From positions 620,001 through 684,000 of the forward strand of contig NZ_LT607751.1 in NCBI RefSeq assembly GCF_900090305.1: DNA of 64,000 nt, in the 5' to 3' direction. The position numbers and the translations under genes are program-made. Source of the DNA: Micromonospora siamensis. Its GTDB lineage: Bacteria; Actinomycetota; Actinomycetes; Mycobacteriales; Micromonosporaceae. The notes under the pieces are model-generated. The model was not told where the DNA came from. It saw only the letters and a list, made by a program, of their open reading frames with translations, and searched no databases. This document shows positions 55,042 to 63,751 of this stretch, one piece after another (within the stretch, counting starts at the first letter, position 1; each line of letters opens with the position of its first letter).

Positions 55042-56574
55042 GTGACGCTCGACGGTGAGGCTCTGGAGCAGTTGCGCAAGCGCGCCCGGGCCGGCGGTGC
55101 GGACAAGTACCACGCGGCGAACGCCGCCAAGGGCAAGCTCTTCGCCCGGGAGCGGGTCGCGCTCCTGGTCGACGAGGGATCCTTCGTCGAGGACGGCCTC
55201 TACGCCAACGCGATGGCCGAGGGCCTGCCCGCCGACGGCGTGGTCACCGGCACCGCCACCATCGACGGCCGCCAGGTCTGCCTGATGGCGAACGATTCCA
55301 CGGTCAAGGCCGGCAGTTGGGGCGCGCGTACCGTCGAGAAGATCATCCGGATCATCGAGCGGGCGTACGCGACCGGCGTGCCGATGGTCTACCTGGTCGA
55401 CTCGGCCGGGGCCCGGATCACCGACCAGGTCGAGCTCTTCCCCGGCCGGCGCGGCGCCGGCAAGATCTTCTGGAACCAGGTCCGCGCCTCCGGCTCCATC
55501 CCGCAGGTCTGCGCGCTGTTCGGGCCGAGCGCCGCAGGTGGGGCGTACATCCCCGCGTTCTGCGACGTGGTGGCCATGGTGGACGGCAACGCCAGCATGT
55601 ACCTCGGCTCCGACCGGATGGTCGAGATGGTCACCGGCGAGAAGACGACGCTGGAGGCGATGGGCGGCGCCAAGGTGCACTGCGCCGAGTCCGGCGTCGG
55701 GCACTTCCTCTGCAAGACCGAGGTCGACGCGCTGGACGTGGTGAAAACCTACCTGTCGTACCTGCCGTCGAACTGGCAGCAGCAGCCGCCGGCCGCCGAG
55801 CCGGTGGCGGCCAGCGAGAAGGTCGACCTGGCCGCGCTGGTGCCGGCCAGCGAGCGGCAGGCGTTCGACATGCGCCGGTACGTCAAGGGCCTGCTCGACG
55901 ACGGCAGCTTCTTCGAGATCCAGGCACTCTGGGCCAAGGAGCTGACCATCGGTTTCGGTCGGCTGAACGGCGAGGTCGTCGGCGTGGTCGGCAACAACTC
56001 GATGTTCAAGGGCGGCGTGCTCTTCGTCGACTCCGCGGACAAGGCGAGCCGCTTCGTGCAGCTCTGCGACGCGTTCAACGTCCCGCTGCTGTTCCTGTCC
56101 GACGTGCCCGGGTTCATGGTCGGCAGCGCGGTGGAGAAGCAGGGCATCATCCGGCACGGCGCCAAGATGATCACCGCCATCTCCGAGGCGACCGTACCCA
56201 AGATCTGTGTGGTGGTCCGCAAGGCGTACGGCGCGGGCCTCTACGCGATGGCCGGCCCCGGCTTCGAGCCGGACGCCACGATCGCCCTGCCCACCGCGAA
56301 GATCGCGGTGATGGGCGCGGAGGCCGCGGTCAACGCCGTCTACGCCAACAAGATCGCCGCCATCTCCGACGCCGACGAGCGGGCCGCGTTCGTGGCCGCG
56401 AAGCGCGAGGAGTACGAGCGGGACATCGACATCGTCCGGCTCGCCAGCGAGCTGGTGGTCGACGCGATCGTCGAGCCGCACGAGCTCCGCGCCGAGCTGG
56501 TCCGCCGGTTCGCCGCCGCGCGCGGCAAGGAGCGGCACTTCGCCAAGCGCCGGCACGGCGTCACCCCGGTCTGA
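55042..56574 (+). CDS. acyl-CoA carboxylase carboxyltransferase (beta) subunit
   Basis: Protein of 510 aa with two crotonase-like halves. The first has KGKLFARERVALLVDEGSFV, LVDSAGARITDQVELFPGRRGAGKI in pieces and CALFGPSAAGGAYIPAFCD; the second has SADKASRFVQLCDAFNVPLL, DVPGFMVGSAVEKQGIIRHG and RKAYGAGLYAMAGPGFEPDA. The sequence is closest in feel to methylcrotonyl/geranyl-CoA carboxylase beta chains (AccD1-like), which fits leucine catabolism. Start GTG 55042 behind GAGGGA. An acyl-CoA dehydrogenase follows after 69 bp. Confidence 0.93.
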   Translation: MTLDGEALEQLRKRARAGGADKYHAANAAKGKLFARERVALLVDEGSFVEDGLYANAMAEGLPADGVVTGTATIDGRQVCLMANDSTVKAGSWGARTVEKIIRIIERAYATGVPMVYLVDSAGARITDQVELFPGRRGAGKIFWNQVRASGSIPQVCALFGPSAAGGAYIPAFCDVVAMVDGNASMYLGSDRMVEMVTGEKTTLEAMGGAKVHCAESGVGHFLCKTEVDALDVVKTYLSYLPSNWQQQPPAAEPVAASEKVDLAALVPASERQAFDMRRYVKGLLDDGSFFEIQALWAKELTIGFGRLNGEVVGVVGNNSMFKGGVLFVDSADKASRFVQLCDAFNVPLLFLSDVPGFMVGSAVEKQGIIRHGAKMITAISEATVPKICVVVRKAYGAGLYAMAGPGFEPDATIALPTAKIAVMGAEAAVNAVYANKIAAISDADERAAFVAAKREEYERDIDIVRLASELVVDAIVEPHELRAELVRRFAAARGKERHFAKRRHGVTPV

Positions 56575-56643
56575 GCCAGCCCGCAGCACCCCGCCGACCC
56601 GGCGCCACGAGCGCTCGGCGGCCCGTCGACACAGGAGGAACGG

Positions 56644-57798
56644 ATGGACTTCCGGCTCACCGAGGAACAAGAGGCGCTGCGGGAGAGCGTGCGGGAGTTC
56701 GCCCGCGAGGTGATCGCCCCGGTCATCGCCGAGCACTACGAGCGGCACACCTTCCCGTACGAGATCATCCGCCAGATGGGCAAGATGGGCCTGTTCGGGC
56801 TCCCCTTCCCGGAGGAGCACGGCGGCATGGGCGGCGACTACTTCGCGCTCTGCCTGGTCCTCGAGGAGCTGGCCCGGGTCGACTCCAGCGTGGCGATCAC
56901 GCTGGAGGCGGCGGTCTCGCTCGGGGCCATGCCGATCTACCGTTTCGGTACGGACGAGCAGAAGGCGCAGTGGCTGCCGAAGCTGGTCAGCGGTGAGGCC
57001 CTCGCGGGCTTCGGGCTGACCGAGCCGGGCACCGGCTCGGACGCCGGCGGCACCCAGACCCGGGCCGTTCTGGACGAGGCGACGAACGAGTGGGTGATCA
57101 ACGGTTCGAAGGCGTTCATCACCAACTCGGGCACCGACATCACCTCGCTGGTCACCGTCACCGCGGTCACCGGGACCAGGCCGGACGGTGCCAAGGAGCT
57201 CTCCACCATCATCGTGCCGTCGGGCACCCCGGGCTTCACGGTGGCGCCGGCCTACTCCAAGGTCGGGTGGAACGCCTCGGACACCCACGAGCTGACCTTC
57301 GACGACTGCCGGGTGCCGGCGGCGAACCTGCTCGGCGAGCGCGGCCGGGGCTTCGCCCAGTTCCTGCGCATCCTCGACGAGGGGCGGATCGCCATCGCCG
57401 CGCTCTCCGTGGGCCTCGCCCAGGGCTGCGTCGACGAGTCGATCAGGTACGCCAAGGAGCGCCAGGCCTTCGGCCAGCCGATCGGCAACTACCAGGCGAT
57501 CCAGTTCAAGATCGCCGACATGGAGATGAAGGCGCACACCGCCCGGCTGGCGTACTACGACGCGGCCGCCCGGATGCTCGCCGGTGAGCCGTTCAAGCGG
57601 CAGGCCGCCATCGCCAAGCTGCACGCCAGCACGATCGCGGTGGACAACGCCCGCGAGGCGACCCAGATCCACGGCGGCTACGGCTTCATGAACGAGTACC
57701 CGGTGGCCCGGTTCTGGCGGGACTCCAAGATCCTGGAGATCGGCGAGGGCACCAGCGAGGTCCAGCGCATGATCATCGCTCGCGACCTCGGCATGTGA
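56644..57798 (+). CDS. acyl-CoA dehydrogenase, isovaleryl-CoA-like
   Basis: Protein of 384 aa. It carries the family signatures FGLTEPGTGSDAGGTQTRAV (substrate and FAD site), NGSKAFITNSGTDITSLVTV and, near the C-terminus, ATQIHGGYGFMNEYPVARFW followed by RDSKILEIGEGTSEVQRMII. It oxidises acyl-CoA to enoyl-CoA using FAD and electron transfer flavoprotein. The neighbourhood points to isovaleryl-CoA, but specificity cannot be read directly. AGGAGGAA precedes ATG 56644. A 16-bp hairpin closes the operon. Confidence 0.94.
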   Translation: MDFRLTEEQEALRESVREFAREVIAPVIAEHYERHTFPYEIIRQMGKMGLFGLPFPEEHGGMGGDYFALCLVLEELARVDSSVAITLEAAVSLGAMPIYRFGTDEQKAQWLPKLVSGEALAGFGLTEPGTGSDAGGTQTRAVLDEATNEWVINGSKAFITNSGTDITSLVTVTAVTGTRPDGAKELSTIIVPSGTPGFTVAPAYSKVGWNASDTHELTFDDCRVPAANLLGERGRGFAQFLRILDEGRIAIAALSVGLAQGCVDESIRYAKERQAFGQPIGNYQAIQFKIADMEMKAHTARLAYYDAAARMLAGEPFKRQAAIAKLHASTIAVDNAREATQIHGGYGFMNEYPVARFWRDSKILEIGEGTSEVQRMIIARDLGM

Positions 57799-57805
57799 GT
57801 GTGGG

Positions 57806-57849
57806 CAAGGGCCCCCTGCTGACGCCTGGTGCACAGCAGGGGGCCCTTG
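57806..57849 (+). terminator. terminator of the acyl-CoA operon
   Basis: A perfect 16-bp stem (57806-57821 / 57834-57849) around a 12-nt loop, starting 8 bp after the dehydrogenase stop. Confidence 0.88.
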
Positions 57850-57954
57850 TTGTCACCCGTTCCGGTCGACCTGCTGTCGGAAATCGGCATCCGACGGTCG
57901 GCTGCGCGACGCTCCACTGCCGACGGTCGTATCCCATCCGTACTCTTCGTGCCC

Positions 57955-60555
57955 ATGACCCCGGATCATGATCCTTTGTGGAGCACGGCCGGCCCGGTCC
58001 GCCTGCCCGACCTGCTGCACGGCCACCGCCGTGCCGCCGGTCTCACCCAGGCCGAGCTGGCCGCCCGCGCCGGGGTCGGCGTACGGACCGTCCGTGATCT
58101 GGAACGGGGCCGTTCGGCACGCCCGCAGCGGAACACCGTCGAGCTGCTCGCCGGGGCGCTCGGCCTGGGCGGCGCAGACCGCGCCGAGTTCCTCGCCGCC
58201 GCCCGCCGGCCGACCGGCGCGGAGCCCGCGCCCGCGCCGGCTCCCACCGCATCGGGTACGTCCGTCGCCCTCCCCCCGCCCGCCGACCTGACCGGTCGGG
58301 AGCGGGACGTCGCCGAGCTGGCCGCGGTGTTCACCGACGGGTACCCGCCACCGGTGGTGAGCCTGGTCGGTCTGGCCGGGGTGGGCAAGACGGCGCTGGC
58401 CCTGGCGGTGGCGCACCGGGTCGCCGGGCACCACTCCGGCGGGGTGGCCGGGGTGCTGGTCAGCGAGGGGTCGGACAGCACCGACGTGCTCTGCGTCTGC
58501 GCGGCGGTCTTCGACGCGGCCCGGGTCGGTGAGCTGGCCGCCCGGCTCGCCGGCCGGCCGGCCCTGCTGCTGCTGGACGCCATCGAGCGGGCGCCGGAGG
58601 CGGTGGCCGAGGCGGTGCGCCGCCTCGCCGTCGCCGCCCCCACGCTGCGGGTGCTGGTCACCGGCCGGCATCCGCTCGGTTTGCCCGGCGAGCGGGTCTG
58701 GCCGGTCACGCCGCTGGACGTGCCGCCGGCCGACGTCGACGGCGCCGGCGCGGCCGAGCTGGACCGCTATCCGGCGGTCGCCCTGTTCACCGCCCGGCTC
58801 GCCCAGGTCCGCCGGGAACCGCCGGCCCCCGCCGAACTGCCGGCCCTCGCCGCCCTGGTCCGCCGCCTGGGCGGCCTGCCGCTGGCGATCGAGCTGATGG
58901 CCGCGCGCGGGCGGGTGCTCGACCTCACCGAACTGCTCGACCGGTACGGCCACCGGGTGCTGGACCTGGCCGCGCCCGGTGGCAACCCCGTCGGCTCCGG
59001 CTGGGAGGCGGTGGACCCGGGCGGGGCGGAACCGGCCCCGGTCGTCGGCACGGTGACCCTGCGGGAGGCGGTGGCCGTCAGCTACCGGCTGCTGGACGCC
59101 GACGAGCGGTGGGCGCTGCGCCGGCTCTCCGCGTTCTGGAACCGCTGGTCGGTGGAGCTGGCGGAGGAACTGCTCGACGCCGGCCGGGCGGGGGCGCACC
59201 GTGACGCCGTACCGCTGCTGGACCGACTGCTGGAACTGGGCCTGCTCAGCGTGCGGGGCACCGGGCCGTTCCGGTTCCGGCTGCTGGACGCGGTCCGTGA
59301 CTTCGCGGCCGAGCAGGCGGCCGGCGCGGGCGAGTCGACGGCCATCCGGCGCCGGCACGCGGAGGTGCTGACCGGACTGGTGGTGCGGACCGCGCCGGAG
59401 CTGGCCGGCCCGGCGCTGGTCGAGGCGGTGCACCGGCTGGACGAGGTGACCGGGGACCTCGGTCCCGCCCTGGCCCACGCCGCCGTCGACGAGCCGGTCA
59501 CCGCGCTGCGGCTGGCCGTCGGCCTGTCCCCGTGGTGGCGGCTGCGCGGGCGGGACGTCTCCGGCCGGCAGTGGCTGCGCCGGCTGCTGGCCGATCCGCG
59601 TACCGCCGACGCGGACCCGACCCTGCGGGCGTGGGCGCTGCTCGGGGTGGCCCGGCTCGCGGCCGAGCACGGCGCGGCGGCGGAGGAGGTGCCGGCGGCG
59701 CGTGCCGCCCTGGCGGTGTTCCAGGCCGCCGGGGACGTCCCCGGCGAGCTGGCGGCACGGACGGCGCTCTGCGCGCTGCTGCCGGCGACCGGTGAGCACG
59801 ACGAGGCGCGGGAACAGGGCGAGGTGGCGCTCGCGCTGGCCGCCCGGCACGGGCGTACCCGGGACATGGCGATGGCGCACCGTCAGCTCAGCTGGCACGA
59901 CATCCGGCGGGGCGACCTGGCCCGGGCGCGGCGCCGGCTGGCCGCGGTGGACCGGCTCGCCGCGCAGGTGGCGGAGCGCCGGCTGCGGGTGCTGGCCCGG
60001 GCCGGCCTGGCCGAGGTGACCCGCCTCGAGGGCCGGTACGCCGACGCGGTCGAGGTGGGCTGGCAGGTCGCCGCAGCGCTGGCCGAGCTGGGGGATCCGG
60101 GTCACCGGCGACGGGTGCTCGGGACCGTCGGGCTGGCCCTGGCCCGGGGTGGACGGCACGCGGAGGCGCAGGACGTGGTGGCCGAGCTGCGCGGGTCGTC
60201 GCCCGCCGTGGGGTGGGCGGGGTCCGGCCCCGAGGACGGGGTCTGCGCGCTCATCGAGGGTCACCTGGCCCTGCACCGGGGGCACCGGGAGTTGGCGGCG
60301 GAGTGGTTCGCGGCGGCGGCGGAGTCGGGGACCGCCCGGCAGAACCGGCGGGAGTCGGTGGAGGCGTTGGTCGGCCTGGCGGCCAGCACCGGGGATCCGG
60401 TCGCGCGGGACCGGCTGGACCGGGTGTGCCGGTCCGGTGGGATCAGCCTGCTGCCGATCGAGGAGGAGCTGCTGGCGGGGGTGCCGGGTGGGCGGCCCGG
60501 CCCGACCGACGGGCGGGGCGCGCGGCGCGGGAAGGGCGGGGGCGGGCCCCACTGA
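57955..60555 (+). CDS. XRE-HTH / NB-ARC STAND-type regulator with helical repeats
   Basis: Protein of 866 aa. An XRE helix-turn-helix (LPDLLHGHRRAAGLTQAELA, ARAGVGVRTVRDLERGR) covers residues ~15-75. An NB-ARC NTPase follows with P-loop VGLAGVGKTALALAVAH (about 136-152), Walker B ALLLLDAIE and RLGGLPLAIELMAARGRVLD (GLPL). The C-terminal ~400 residues are TPR/HEAT-like helices (TALCALLPATGEHDEAREQG, MAMAHRQLSWHDIRRGDLAR). STAND regulators oligomerise when a ligand is sensed. Start ATG 57955 is chosen from the HTH position. No adjacent effector gene marks it as a defence system, so a role in secondary metabolism or signalling is equally likely. Confidence 0.88.
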   Translation: MTPDHDPLWSTAGPVRLPDLLHGHRRAAGLTQAELAARAGVGVRTVRDLERGRSARPQRNTVELLAGALGLGGADRAEFLAAARRPTGAEPAPAPAPTASGTSVALPPPADLTGRERDVAELAAVFTDGYPPPVVSLVGLAGVGKTALALAVAHRVAGHHSGGVAGVLVSEGSDSTDVLCVCAAVFDAARVGELAARLAGRPALLLLDAIERAPEAVAEAVRRLAVAAPTLRVLVTGRHPLGLPGERVWPVTPLDVPPADVDGAGAAELDRYPAVALFTARLAQVRREPPAPAELPALAALVRRLGGLPLAIELMAARGRVLDLTELLDRYGHRVLDLAAPGGNPVGSGWEAVDPGGAEPAPVVGTVTLREAVAVSYRLLDADERWALRRLSAFWNRWSVELAEELLDAGRAGAHRDAVPLLDRLLELGLLSVRGTGPFRFRLLDAVRDFAAEQAAGAGESTAIRRRHAEVLTGLVVRTAPELAGPALVEAVHRLDEVTGDLGPALAHAAVDEPVTALRLAVGLSPWWRLRGRDVSGRQWLRRLLADPRTADADPTLRAWALLGVARLAAEHGAAAEEVPAARAALAVFQAAGDVPGELAARTALCALLPATGEHDEAREQGEVALALAARHGRTRDMAMAHRQLSWHDIRRGDLARARRRLAAVDRLAAQVAERRLRVLARAGLAEVTRLEGRYADAVEVGWQVAAALAELGDPGHRRRVLGTVGLALARGGRHAEAQDVVAELRGSSPAVGWAGSGPEDGVCALIEGHLALHRGHRELAAEWFAAAAESGTARQNRRESVEALVGLAASTGDPVARDRLDRVCRSGGISLLPIEEELLAGVPGGRPGPTDGRGARRGKGGGGPH

Positions 60556-60771
60556 AGGGGCCGGAGGTGGCGCGAGCGAAGAAGCCCCCTGGTTTTACCC
60601 CTCGCTCGTCGCTCGCGCCTGCACCCCCCGGTGCGCCCCCGCTGCGGAGAACACTAGCCGTCATCGATGGGGCCGATTATCCGGTCTGCCCCGGTTGCGC
60701 CCTCGGCCGGGCGGAGTTCTGCCGGTCTTTCTGCCGGTAGTGGTTCCCCGCTCCGGGAGGGCCGGGCGGGG

Positions 60772-61284
60772 TCAGCAGCGCGGCCCGCTGGCCTCGTCGG
60801 TGGTCGGGGCGGCATCGGTGCTGCCGGCGGTGGCCCCCGGGTGCACCGCGTCCCGGAGTTGACGCAGGCCGTCGAGCAGGGCCTTCAGGGCAGCCGGATC
60901 GAGTTGGCCGGTGAACCACTGCTCGATGATCCGCAGGTGACCCGGCAGGACGGCGTCGAGCCGGTCCAGGCCGGAGCGGGTGACCACCGCGTACGAGCTG
61001 CGCCGGTCCGACGGGCAGGCGCGGCGGCGCAGCAGCCCGTCGCGTTCCATCCGGTCGACCACCCGGGTCACCCCGCTGGTGGAGAGGGAGGTCTGGGCGG
61101 CGAGGTCGGTCATCCGCAGTTGGTTGCCGGGGGAGCGGGCGAGGCGGGTCAGCACCTCGAACTCCACCGACGAGAGGCCGTGCTCCTCCAGTTGGGCGGC
61201 GAACCGGGCCGACAGCCCGGCGTGCGCCTCGACGAGCAGGCCGACGGCGGTGATCCGGGGGTCGTCGAACACGTTCTGGTCCAC
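60772..61284 (-). CDS. MarR-family regulator
   Basis: Protein of 170 aa with a MarR winged helix: VEFEVLTRLARSPGNQLRMT, DLAAQTSLSTSGVTRVVDRM, RDGLLRRRACPSDRRSSYAV. The C-terminal 25 residues are disordered. It is divergent from the yceI-like gene with about 100 bp between them and probably controls it and itself. Start ATG 61284 with no strong ribosome-binding site. Confidence 0.92.
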   Translation of the reverse strand: MDQNVFDDPRITAVGLLVEAHAGLSARFAAQLEEHGLSSVEFEVLTRLARSPGNQLRMTDLAAQTSLSTSGVTRVVDRMERDGLLRRRACPSDRRSSYAVVTRSGLDRLDAVLPGHLRIIEQWFTGQLDPAALKALLDGLRQLRDAVHPGATAGSTDAAPTTDEASGPRC

Positions 61285-61303
61285 CCGTCCATCCTAGCAG
61301 TCC

Positions 61304-61365
61304 TTGACACGGGGAATGTTGTTGTGCCTATAGTTGCTCCGTCAGTCGTTGGGTTGATAAACAAA
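61304..61365. promoter_or_regulatory. divergent promoter region of the MarR and YceI genes
   Basis: TTGACA (61304-61309) with CCTATAGT about 17-19 bp downstream is a good promoter reading towards yceI. The AT-rich patch GTTGATAAACAAAC (61353-61366) is a candidate MarR site. GGAGGAG precedes the yceI start. Confidence 0.55.
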
Positions 61366-61384
61366 CTCCTCGGAGGAGAGCAGC

Positions 61385-61966
61385 ATGACCACCAACACCG
61401 GATCGGTTACCCGTGAGTGGGACGGCCTGACCATCCCGGCGGCCGGCACGTACCTGCTGGACGCGGCGCACAAGCGGGTCGGCTTCGTCGCCCGGCACAT
61501 GATGGTCAGCAAGGTGCGCGGCGAGTTCGCCGACGCCACCGCCACCATCACCGTCGCGGAGGACCCCCTGCAGTCCTCGGTGACCGCCACCATCCAGGCG
61601 GCCAGCATCGACACCAAGCAGGCCGACCGCGACGGTCACCTGCGCAGCCCCGAGTTCCTCGACGCCGAGCAGTTCCCGACGCTGGAATACCGCAGCACCG
61701 GCGTGAAGTCCCGCGACGGCAACGAGTTCGTCCTCGCCGGCGAGCTGACCGTCAAGGGCGTCACCCGCCCGGTCGACCTGGAGGTCGAGTTCGAGGGCGT
61801 GGGTCGTACCCCCTTCGGCACCGACGTGTTCGGCTTCACCGCCACCACCGAGATCGACCGCGAGGACTTCGGCCTGACCTGGAACGTCGCCCTGGAGACC
61901 GGGGGCGTCCTGGTCGGCAAGAAGATCAAGATCGAGATCGAGGGCGAGGCCGTCCGCCAGGGCTGA
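61385..61966 (+). CDS. YceI-family protein
   Basis: Protein of 193 aa forming the YceI lipocalin-like barrel: GTYLLDAAHKRVGFVARHMM, KVRGEFADATATITV, HLRSPEFLDAEQFPTLEYRS, GELTVKGVTRPVDLEVEFEG and DREDFGLTWNVALETGGVLV. The family binds long isoprenoids or polyprenols; here there is no signal peptide, so it acts in the cytoplasm. Many actinobacteria pair such a gene with a divergent MarR regulator. Start ATG 61385 with GGAGGAG. Confidence 0.94.
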   Translation: MTTNTGSVTREWDGLTIPAAGTYLLDAAHKRVGFVARHMMVSKVRGEFADATATITVAEDPLQSSVTATIQAASIDTKQADRDGHLRSPEFLDAEQFPTLEYRSTGVKSRDGNEFVLAGELTVKGVTRPVDLEVEFEGVGRTPFGTDVFGFTATTEIDREDFGLTWNVALETGGVLVGKKIKIEIEGEAVRQG

Positions 61967-61989
61967 GCCACCCCGTACCCGCAGACCTT

Positions 61990-62022
61990 CGGGCCCGCGC
62001 CGCGACCAGCGGCGCGGGCCCG
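61990..62022 (+). terminator. terminator after the YceI gene
   Basis: A perfect 14-bp GC stem (61990-62003 / 62009-62022) with a GACCA loop. Confidence 0.8.
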
Positions 62023-62256
62023 CCGTCGTCTGCCGGGCCCCGTGCGAATTGTCACCTCTTGTTCGCAGCCGGCGGGCGGTGCCGGCCGGTCCGGCTGGGT
62101 ACAGAGCCGGGCCAAGGAGCGCGGACGATCGCCGTCCGGGCCGGTGAAGCCACCGTCCCGGCCGCTGGCCCCGGTCGGATCCGCGCTCTATAAGTTGATG
62201 GTTCACAATGCGCCGCGGGACCGCACGTCCCGCGCCGCCGGTCGCCGGGAGGACAC

Positions 62257-63735
62257 ATGGGCAGGGACGTCTCGCAGGGCGCCTTCTCCCGGGAGGACCG
62301 GGTCCGCTACCGGCAGAAGGTACGGCGGTGCCTGGACGTCTTCGCGCTGATGCTCGACGACTTCGGGTTCGACGCCGACCGGCCGATGACCGGCCTGGAG
62401 ATCGAGCTCAACCTGATCGACCGGCAGGCCGAGCCGGCGATGCGCAACGACGAGATCCTCGCCGACATCGCCGACCCGCTCTTCCAGAGCGAGCTGGGCC
62501 AGTTCAACCTCGAACTGAACGCCCTGCCCCGGCTCGTCGAGGGCACCGGCTTCGCCGACTACGAGCAGGACCTGCGCGACAGCCTCACCCGGGCCGAGGA
62601 GCGGGCCGCCGGGTCCGACGCCCGGATCGTCATGGTCGGCATCCTGCCCACCCTCACCGAACGGCACCTGGTCGCCGACAACCTCTCCACCGACGAGCGG
62701 TACCGGGTGCTCAACGACCAGATCGTCGGCGCCCGTGGCGAGGACATCGAGCTGGACATCCGCGGTGTCGAACGCCTCCAGACGCACACCGACTCGATCG
62801 CCCCCGAGGCCGCCTGCACCAGCCTCCAGTTCCACCTCCAGGTGTCACCGGACAGCTTCGCCGACTACTGGAACGCCTCCCAGGCCATCGCCGGGGTCCA
62901 GGTCGCGGTGGGGGCGAACTCCCCGTTCCTCTACGGCCGGCAGCTCTGGGCGGAGACCCGGATCGCCCTGTTCCAGCAGGCCACCGACACCCGGCCGGAC
63001 GAGCTGAAAGCCCAGGGGGTACGCCCGCGGGTCTGGTTCGGCGAACGCTGGATCACCTCGATCTTCGACCTCTTCGAGGAGAACGTCCGCTACTTCCCGC
63101 CGCTGCTGCCGATCTGCGAGGAGGAGGACCCGGTCGAGGTGCTGCACGCCGGCGGGGTGCCCGAGCTGGCGGAGCTGCGGCTGCACAACGGCACCGTCTA
63201 CCGCTGGAACCGCCCGGTCTACGACATCATGAACGGCCGCCCGCACCTGCGGGTCGAGAACCGGGTGCTGCCCGCCGGCCCGACCGTGGTGGACATGCTG
63301 GCCAACGCCGCCTTCTACTTCGGACTCGCGCGGGGGCTCGCCGAGTCCGACCGCCCGATCTGGAGTCAGCTCACCTTCAGCGCCGCCGAGGAGAACTTCC
63401 ACGCCGCCGCCCGACGGGGCATGGACGCCGTCCTGCACTGGCCCAAGCTCGGCGACGTGCCGGTGAGCAAGCTGGTCCTCGACGTACTGCTGCCCAGGGC
63501 GGCGAGCGGCCTCGACCGGTTCGGGGTCGCCCCGGCCGAGCGGGACCGGCTGCTCGGCATCATCGAGCAGCGCTGCCGTACCGGCCGCAACGGCGCGGTC
63601 TGGCAGACCGAGACGGTCTGGGCCGCCGAGCGGCACCGGGGCATGGACCGAGGCGCCGCCCTGCACCACATGGTCCAGCGGTACGCCGACCTCCAGCGCA
63701 CCAACGAGCCCGTGCACACCTGGCCGGTCGACTGA
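62257..63735 (+). CDS. glutamate-cysteine ligase family 2 (GCS2) protein
   Basis: Protein of 492 aa. MTGLEIELNLID and LGQFNLELNALPR are the ATP/metal-binding Glu-rich strands of GCS2-type carboxylate-amine ligases. VGILPTLTERHLVADNLSTD, ACTSLQFHLQVSPDSFADYW, ANSPFLYGRQLWAETRIALF and RPHLRVENRVLPAGPTVVDM are also typical. Actinobacteria make mycothiol rather than glutathione, so the true product is uncertain. Start ATG 62257 after GGGAGGACAC. Confidence 0.88.
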   Translation: MGRDVSQGAFSREDRVRYRQKVRRCLDVFALMLDDFGFDADRPMTGLEIELNLIDRQAEPAMRNDEILADIADPLFQSELGQFNLELNALPRLVEGTGFADYEQDLRDSLTRAEERAAGSDARIVMVGILPTLTERHLVADNLSTDERYRVLNDQIVGARGEDIELDIRGVERLQTHTDSIAPEAACTSLQFHLQVSPDSFADYWNASQAIAGVQVAVGANSPFLYGRQLWAETRIALFQQATDTRPDELKAQGVRPRVWFGERWITSIFDLFEENVRYFPPLLPICEEEDPVEVLHAGGVPELAELRLHNGTVYRWNRPVYDIMNGRPHLRVENRVLPAGPTVVDMLANAAFYFGLARGLAESDRPIWSQLTFSAAEENFHAAARRGMDAVLHWPKLGDVPVSKLVLDVLLPRAASGLDRFGVAPAERDRLLGIIEQRCRTGRNGAVWQTETVWAAERHRGMDRGAALHHMVQRYADLQRTNEPVHTWPVD

Positions 63736-63751
63736 CGGCTCTCGGGTCGGA

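Noticed and set aside
60556..60771. A 6C-type small RNA in the gap after the STAND gene
   Set aside because: C-rich loops are present near 60620-60645, but I cannot build the two stable stems that the family requires.
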